A stretch of DNA of 10,396 nucleotides from Robiginitomaculum sp. (GTDB lineage Bacteria; Pseudomonadota; Alphaproteobacteria; Caulobacterales; Maricaulaceae). Position 1 is the stretch's first letter, and each line of letters starts with the position of its first letter. Where the stretch lies: assembly GCA_016765255.1 (NCBI GenBank), contig JAESQI010000085.1, positions 1-10,396 of the forward strand, read 5' to 3'. The translations under genes were made by a program, and so were the position numbers. The notes beneath the pieces are model-generated. The model was not told the DNA's origin, did no database searches, and worked only from the letters and a program-made list of their open reading frames with translations. Shown piece after piece: positions 5,467-10,396 of the stretch.

Positions 5467-7022
5467 GCGATAAAGTAAAAATTTTCGACACCACACTTCG
5501 GGACGGCGAACAAGCACCCGGGTTTTCTATGGGCGGCGAACAGAAACTTCGTTTGGCACGAGCTTTGTCCGATCTCGGGGTTGATGTTATTGAGGCAGGG
5601 TTTGCCATAGCGTCCCCGGGTGATTTCGAGGCTGTGCAAACAATCGCTCGCGAAATCACGGACACGACCATTTGTTCATTGGCTCGGTGTAATTCAAGCG
5701 ATATTCACGCCGCAGGCGACGCGATTACGCCCGCTAAAAAATCCCGCATTCATGTGTTCATTGCCACCTCACCCTTGCACCGCGAATACAAGTTAAAAAT
5801 GAGCAAGGATGAAGTGTTAGACCGGGCCGTCAAAAGCATTGGTCACGCGCTTGAATATACGGACGACGTAGAATTTTCCGCAGAGGACGCCATTCGCACG
5901 GAGCGGGATTACCTCAAAACCGTGGTCGAAGCAGCAATCGCGGCAGGGGCGCGCACCATCAATATCCCCGATACAGTTGGCTATACGACACCCGAAGAAA
6001 TCTCCAACTTGTTTCAATTTTTGACCACAGAAATAGAAGGTGCAAGCAAAGCGATTTTTTCGACCCATTGTCATGACGACCTTGGTCTAGCCGTTGCCAA
6101 TTCCTTGGCAGCGGTACGCGGCGGAGCGCGGCAAATCGAATGTGCAATGAACGGCATCGGCGAACGGGCTGGAAATTGCGCTCTCGAAGAAGTCGCCATG
6201 GCCCTGCGCACACGCCATGATTTTTTCGCGCTCGACACAAATATTAACGCCAAGAAAATAATCATGGTCTCCAAAATGCTCTCCTCCATTACGGGTAATC
6301 CTGTGGCCCGTAACAAGGCTATTGTCGGGCAAAACGCCTTTGCCCACGAAAGCGGTATTCACCAACACGGCATGTTGGCGAACCGCGAAACCTACGAAAT
6401 AATGAAGCCCGAAGATATTGGCCTTGAAAAAGACCATCTGGTTTTGGGTAAACATTCGGGCCGCGCTGCTCTTAAACACCGAGCCAAAAAACTTGGGTTT
6501 ACTTTGTCCGATAATCAACTCGCCTCCGTCTTTGTCGATTTCAAAACCTTGGCGGACGAGAAAAAAGAAGTGTTTGACGCCGACATAGAAGCTCTGGTTA
6601 TGGGCGAAGCCATTAGTACAAGCGGCCCTTGGGCCATTGATAGTCTCTATGTCAGTGCAGGTTCAAGCGCGGATAAATCCCCAGAAGCCAATATTCAACT
6701 ATCCCATAAAGACGGGCGGGTGGTGAAGGGCACACAAAATGCCAGCGGGCCCGTAAACGCCGTTTTGAACACCATCAACAATTTGACAGGATATGATCTT
6801 AAGCTCGAGAGTTTTTCTGCCCGCAGTGTCACCCAGGGCGAAGACGCCATGGCTGAAGCGGACGTTCGGGTCAGTACACGGTTTGAAAGTTACCACGGAC
6901 GCGGTACATCAACTGACACTATCCTCGCCACCGCCCTTGCCTATCTGGACGTCATTAACCGGATCGAGCGAAGATCAAAACGTCTTGGTTCCGAGCAACA
7001 AAAAATAGCGGCGCAGCACTAA
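5463..7022 (+). CDS. leuA: 2-isopropylmalate synthase
   Basis: LeuA condenses acetyl-CoA with 2-ketoisovalerate to 2-isopropylmalate, the committed step of leucine synthesis. At 519 residues it is the usual bacterial form. The N-terminal TIM barrel opens with FDTTLRDGEQ, and metal ligands D14, H202 and H204 (HCHDDLG) and N238 (NGIGERAGN) fall at the same numbers as in E. coli LeuA. GIHQHGML at 298-305 belongs to the catalytic core. The C-terminal ~120 residues form the leucine-binding regulatory domain, with GTSTDTILATALAYL from residue 481, so leucine feedback inhibition is expected. AAGGAG at 5449-5454 lies 8 nt before the ATG. It is the first gene after the repeat-filled spacer and may head a leu sub-transcript; leuC starts one base after its stop. 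Confidence 0.97.
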   Translation: MSDKVKIFDTTLRDGEQAPGFSMGGEQKLRLARALSDLGVDVIEAGFAIASPGDFEAVQTIAREITDTTICSLARCNSSDIHAAGDAITPAKKSRIHVFIATSPLHREYKLKMSKDEVLDRAVKSIGHALEYTDDVEFSAEDAIRTERDYLKTVVEAAIAAGARTINIPDTVGYTTPEEISNLFQFLTTEIEGASKAIFSTHCHDDLGLAVANSLAAVRGGARQIECAMNGIGERAGNCALEEVAMALRTRHDFFALDTNINAKKIIMVSKMLSSITGNPVARNKAIVGQNAFAHESGIHQHGMLANRETYEIMKPEDIGLEKDHLVLGKHSGRAALKHRAKKLGFTLSDNQLASVFVDFKTLADEKKEVFDADIEALVMGEAISTSGPWAIDSLYVSAGSSADKSPEANIQLSHKDGRVVKGTQNASGPVNAVLNTINNLTGYDLKLESFSARSVTQGEDAMAEADVRVSTRFESYHGRGTSTDTILATALAYLDVINRIERRSKRLGSEQQKIAAQH

Positions 7023-7023
7023 T

Positions 7024-8436
7024 ATGTCTAAATCTCTATTTGATAAAGTTTGGGAAAAACATGTGGTTTTGGCCGAAGATGAAAGCCATCCCGCCACCCT
7101 GTATATCGACCTGCATCTCATCCACGAAGTAACAAGCCCGCAAGCCTTTGCTGTGTTAAAAGAGCGGGGATTTAACGTCAAATGTCCCGAGAAAACTCTG
7201 GCCACGATTGACCATTCCACCCCGACCATAATGGACGAGAACGGCGAACCGCTTTATGTGAACGCGCAAGCTAAAAAACAAGTGAACCTTCTCCTTGAAA
7301 ATACGAAAACCCACAACATCACCACTCACGGATGGGACAGCGAACATAGAGGGATTGTGCATGTGATGGGGCCAGAACTTGGCGCAACAAGACCTGGTAT
7401 GACCATTGTGTGCGGGGATAGTCACACCTCGACCCACGGCGCGTTCGGCGCTTTGGCGTTCGGAATTGGCACGACCCAAGTCGGGCATGTGCTGGCGACC
7501 CAATGTATTCTCATGCGTAAACCTAAATCCATGCTGATCCATGTCCAAGGCGGCCTTGCCAAAGACGTGAGTGCAAAAGATGTGATCCTCGCCATTATTG
7601 CACGAATTGGCGTTGGGGGCGGCACAGGGCATGTGCTCGAATACAAAGGTGAATGCTTCACCGCGATGAGCATGGACGAGCGCATGACCGTCTGTAATAT
7701 GTCCATCGAGGCAGGAGCAAGGGCGGGCATGATTGCGCCCGATCAAACCACATTTAACTATCTTGAGGGCCGCGAATACACGCCCAAAGACGAGGCATTT
7801 CAAACGGCCTGCAAGGCATGGGCGGCGCTCAAGTCGGACGAGGATTGTGCGTATGACAAGACCGTCATACTGCAAGCCGCCGACATTGGCCCTATGGTGA
7901 CATACGGAACCCATCCGGGCATGGCCATGCCGATTGATGCCATTGTTCCGCAAGCAGTTGACGTCGCAGAAGAAAATGCGCTTTCCTATATGGAAGTGGA
8001 GGCGGGGACAGAAATTCTGGGCCGCAAAATTGATGTAGTATTTATCGGTTCTTGTACAAATTCAAGGCTTTGTGATCTCCGTAGCGCGGCCTCATATTTC
8101 AAGGGCAAACAAGTGGCAGCCCATGTGCGTGCGATCATTGTTGCAGGGTCTGAACCGATCAAAAAACAGGCGGAAGCTGAAGGATTGCATGATATTTTTA
8201 CGGCGGCGGGGGCGCAGTGGCGTGAACCCGGATGTTCCATGTGTATCGGCATGAACGGCGATATTGGCAAGCCCGGTGAATTGATTGTCTCTACATCTAA
8301 CCGTAATTTTGCGGGCCGCCAAGGCCCGAATGTTCGCACGATTTTGGCCTCACCTGCCACGGCGGCGGCCAGTGCTATCTCTGGGGTTTTAACCGACCCG
8401 CGCAGTATCAAATTGGGGGCATATAATGAGCTTTGA
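7024..8436 (+). CDS. leuC: 3-isopropylmalate dehydratase large subunit
   Basis: LeuC with LeuD isomerises 2-isopropylmalate to 3-isopropylmalate through 2-isopropylmaleate, using a [4Fe-4S] cluster. At 470 residues it has the standard bacterial length (E. coli 466). Cluster cysteines are C344 (GSCTNSR), C404 and C407 (PGCSMCIGM), the aconitase-superfamily spacing. CGDSHTSTHGAFGALAFGIG is the characteristic substrate/cofactor region. The start codon lies one base after the leuA stop, and I see no good Shine-Dalgarno in the last bases of leuA, so translation is probably coupled to leuA. The start is supported by the family-like N-terminus (SLFDKVWEKHVV). It overlaps leuD by 11 nt. Confidence 0.97.
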   Translation: MSKSLFDKVWEKHVVLAEDESHPATLYIDLHLIHEVTSPQAFAVLKERGFNVKCPEKTLATIDHSTPTIMDENGEPLYVNAQAKKQVNLLLENTKTHNITTHGWDSEHRGIVHVMGPELGATRPGMTIVCGDSHTSTHGAFGALAFGIGTTQVGHVLATQCILMRKPKSMLIHVQGGLAKDVSAKDVILAIIARIGVGGGTGHVLEYKGECFTAMSMDERMTVCNMSIEAGARAGMIAPDQTTFNYLEGREYTPKDEAFQTACKAWAALKSDEDCAYDKTVILQAADIGPMVTYGTHPGMAMPIDAIVPQAVDVAEENALSYMEVEAGTEILGRKIDVVFIGSCTNSRLCDLRSAASYFKGKQVAAHVRAIIVAGSEPIKKQAEAEGLHDIFTAAGAQWREPGCSMCIGMNGDIGKPGELIVSTSNRNFAGRQGPNVRTILASPATAAASAISGVLTDPRSIKLGAYNEL

Positions 8437-9004
8437 TCCCGTAATATCTATAACTTCAACCACGCTAGTTCTGCCTGCGAGCAATATTGATACCGACCAA
8501 ATTATTCCTGCCCGCTTTCTGACGGTTACAGGCAAAGAGGGCCTTGGTAAACTCGCCTTTTATGATTGGCGCTACGAAAAGGATGGAAGTGATACCGACC
8601 ATATTTTAAACACGAACGCCGCCAAAGCGTGTCAAATTTTAGTAGCAGGGCATAATTTTGGTTGCGGTTCGTCCCGTGAACATGCGCCGTGGGCCCTCTA
8701 TGATTACGGGTTTCGGGTTGTGATCAGCAGCGAAATCGCCGATATATTTCACGCGAATTCTCTCAAGAACGGGCTTCTGCCGATTGTCATTGAAAAATCA
8801 GCCCATCAATGGTTGCTCGATCATCCAAGCGAGAATGTCCACATTGATCTGGAGAGGCAAAAAGTACGCCTACCTAAAAACGGCGGCACATATTCCTTTA
8901 AAATTGACCCGTTTTCCAAGCATTGTTTAACGCACGGCATGGACGAAATGGATTATTTGCAGGATCAAATTAAAGCCATCTCCGCTTATGAGACAAACCT
9001 ATGA
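8426..9004 (+). CDS. leuD: 3-isopropylmalate dehydratase small subunit
   Basis: LeuD is the swivel-domain partner of LeuC and contributes substrate-recognition residues to the isomerase active site. At 192 residues it is close to the usual ~200. It shows the family signatures NIDTDQIIPARFL near the N-terminus and FGCGSSREHAPWAL at 78-91, followed by SSEIADIFHANSLKNGLLP. The ATG lies inside the 3' end of leuC (11-nt overlap), with a GGGGG run at 8413-8417 serving as the likely ribosome binding site. This arrangement supports balanced production of the two subunits. It overlaps leuB by 4 nt (ATGA). Confidence 0.96.
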   Translation: MSFDPVISITSTTLVLPASNIDTDQIIPARFLTVTGKEGLGKLAFYDWRYEKDGSDTDHILNTNAAKACQILVAGHNFGCGSSREHAPWALYDYGFRVVISSEIADIFHANSLKNGLLPIVIEKSAHQWLLDHPSENVHIDLERQKVRLPKNGGTYSFKIDPFSKHCLTHGMDEMDYLQDQIKAISAYETNL

Positions 9005-10053
9005 AGATAAATTTCACATATTTACCGGGTGACGGCATCGGCCCAGAAATCGGTAGTGCGGCCCTCCTAGTATTGGGCGCAGCGGCGCAAAAATTTGGTC
9101 ATAGTCTGGACATAGAAAAACACTTAATCGGCGGCATTGCCATTGATGAAGTCGGCACACCTTTGCCCGTAGAAACTTTGGCGTCTGCTAAAAAAACCAA
9201 AGCCATTTTACTAGGCGCCGTCGGTGGCCCAAAATGGGATCATCTAAAAGGTGTAGATCGCCCAGAACTTGGCGGGCTATTGCCCCTGCGAAAAACTTTG
9301 CAACTCTACGCCAATGTCCGCCCCGCCAAACCTTACGCCGCTCTTTTGGACGCATCCCCAATAAAGCCCGAATACTTAGAGGGCGTTGATTTTGTGATTA
9401 TGCGCGAGCTTACAGGCGGCATATATTTTGGCAATAAGGGCCGCGACAATTTGGGGGCTTATGATGAGTGCCGCTATTCGGATGCTGAAGTGAGACGCAT
9501 TGCCGTCCGTGCCTTTGATCTGGCCCGCACCCGGCGGGGCAAAGTCACCAGTGTTGATAAATCCAACGTACTCGAAACCTCTCGCTTATGGCGCGAAGTG
9601 GTGAATGATGTAGCCAAAGATTACCCAGATGTGGAGTTGGAGCATACATTGGTCGACGCTATGGCCATGCATATGTTATCTCGCGGCAAAGACTTTGACG
9701 TGATCTTAACCGAGAATATGTTTGGCGATATCCTCACCGACGAAGCGGCAATGCTCTGCGGATCTATGGGGGTGATCCCGTCCGCAAGCTTGGGCGCAGG
9801 CAAGTTGGGCCTGTTCGAGCCTATCCACGGCAGTGCGCCCGATATAGCAGGCCAAGGCCTTGCCAATCCTATCGCCATGATCCTATCAGCGGCATGGATG
9901 CTCAGATCTTCTTTTGATTTGGAAGAAGAAGCATCTACTATTGAGCTTGCCGTCGAGACGGCATTAAACGCCAACCAATGCACGAGCGATATTGGCGGCA
10001 CTCTCTCTACCCATGAGGTTGGCGACATGATTGCGAGTTATGTTGGCAGTTGA
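9001..10053 (+). CDS. leuB: 3-isopropylmalate dehydrogenase
   Basis: LeuB oxidatively decarboxylates 3-isopropylmalate to 2-ketoisocaproate, the direct leucine precursor. At 350 residues it fits the family. It opens with LPGDGIGPEI, followed by GAVGGPKWDH, RPELGGLLPLRK, catalytic Y142 (TGGIYFG) and K187 (VDKSN), and metal ligands D219, D243 and D247, each eight below the E. coli numbers. HGSAPDIAG contains D281, the aspartate that selects NAD+ over NADP+ in IPMDH relatives. The start overlaps the leuD stop as ATGA, and I see no strong ribosome binding site, so translational coupling is likely. Its 3' end overlaps the ilvA start. Confidence 0.97.
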   Translation: MKINFTYLPGDGIGPEIGSAALLVLGAAAQKFGHSLDIEKHLIGGIAIDEVGTPLPVETLASAKKTKAILLGAVGGPKWDHLKGVDRPELGGLLPLRKTLQLYANVRPAKPYAALLDASPIKPEYLEGVDFVIMRELTGGIYFGNKGRDNLGAYDECRYSDAEVRRIAVRAFDLARTRRGKVTSVDKSNVLETSRLWREVVNDVAKDYPDVELEHTLVDAMAMHMLSRGKDFDVILTENMFGDILTDEAAMLCGSMGVIPSASLGAGKLGLFEPIHGSAPDIAGQGLANPIAMILSAAWMLRSSFDLEEEASTIELAVETALNANQCTSDIGGTLSTHEVGDMIASYVGS

Positions 10054-10396
10054 TCTTAAACATATCGCCGCTCAAATCGACAAGGCAGATGTTTACCATC
10101 TAGCAAAGCGTACGACTTTGGAACGAGCGGAGTATTTATCACGAGTATTTGGTAAAGATATTTACTTAAAACGCGAAGACCAACAATCTGTGTTTTCTTT
10201 TAAAATCAGGGGAGCGGCCAATAGAATTTCAAAACTCAGCGCGCAAGAATTAAAAGGCGGTGTTGTGGCGGCGAGCGCAGGAAATCACGCGCAAGGCATC
10301 GCCAGCGCGGCGCGACATTACGGAACCAAGGCCGTGATTTTCATGCCCGTTACCACGCCAGAGATTAAAACCAAAGCGGTGTTGGCCAAAGAGGCG
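10040..10396 (+). CDS. ilvA: Threonine dehydratase, N-terminal part (runs off window)
   Basis: Only 119 codons are visible; the frame is open to the window edge. The protein is a fold-type II PLP enzyme of the threonine/serine dehydratase family. It shows YLKREDQQSVFSFKIRGA with PLP lysine K55, and ASAGNHAQG with the phosphate-side SAGNH at 79-83. In this cluster it most likely deaminates threonine to 2-ketobutyrate for isoleucine synthesis. The biosynthetic form has a C-terminal ACT-like regulatory domain and the catabolic form lacks it; that end is not visible, so the role rests on context. The ATG at 10040 overlaps leuB by 14 nt; a TTG at 10043 is an alternative. I see no clear Shine-Dalgarno. 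Confidence 0.92.
   Translation, partial: MLAVDLKHIAAQIDKADVYHLAKRTTLERAEYLSRVFGKDIYLKREDQQSVFSFKIRGAANRISKLSAQELKGGVVAASAGNHAQGIASAARHYGTKAVIFMPVTTPEIKTKAVLAKEA

Noticed and set aside
7156..7953. 265-codon open frame on the minus strand
   Set aside because: It lies wholly antisense to leuC, whose motifs and length are intact. The translation shows no family resemblance, and its openness follows from the codon bias of leuC.

Overview
The window is a contiguous set of branched-chain amino acid biosynthesis genes, all on the + strand: ilvD, ilvC, ilvB/ilvG (acetohydroxyacid synthase large subunit), a small membrane protein gene, an ilvM-type small subunit, leuA, leuC, leuD, leuB, and the first 119 codons of ilvA, which runs off the right edge. 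Every enzyme is recognised from conserved motifs and near-standard length. I see no RNA gene, transposase, CRISPR array or foreign gene.

The organism is most likely a Gram-negative proteobacterium of moderate GC content. The mosaic palindromic intergenic repeats resemble those I associate with Alphaproteobacteria. That placement is an inference and is uncertain, and no gene here is diagnostic.

Layout: 1-56 is an ilvD leader holding a repeat fragment that recurs before leuA. 57-2762 holds ilvD and ilvC, 12 nt apart. 2763-2921 is a 159-nt spacer filled by a large imperfect palindrome made of two inverted copies of a ~46-bp repeat. 2922-5163 holds the acetohydroxyacid synthase large subunit, a two-helix membrane protein and the short ACT-domain small subunit. 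5164-5462 is a 299-nt spacer with a different inverted repeat pair, the ilvD-leader motif, overlapping GC-rich hairpins and a possible 23-codon ORF ending on the leuA start. 5463-10396 holds leuA-leuC-leuD-leuB-ilvA, with 1 nt between leuA and leuC and overlaps at every later junction (11, 4 and at least 14 nt).

Together the genes convert threonine to 2-ketobutyrate (IlvA), make acetolactate or acetohydroxybutyrate (IlvB/IlvM), reduce and rearrange them (IlvC), dehydrate them to the 2-keto acids (IlvD), and extend 2-ketoisovalerate to 2-ketoisocaproate (LeuA, LeuCD, LeuB). Only the final transaminase (IlvE) is absent from the visible part.

The coding content is ordinary core metabolism and I find no convincing undescribed system. 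The points worth a second look are the paired inverted repeats in both long spacers, the membrane protein gene between the two synthase subunits, the leader-like structure before leuA, and a non-standard residue in the IlvC cofactor loop.
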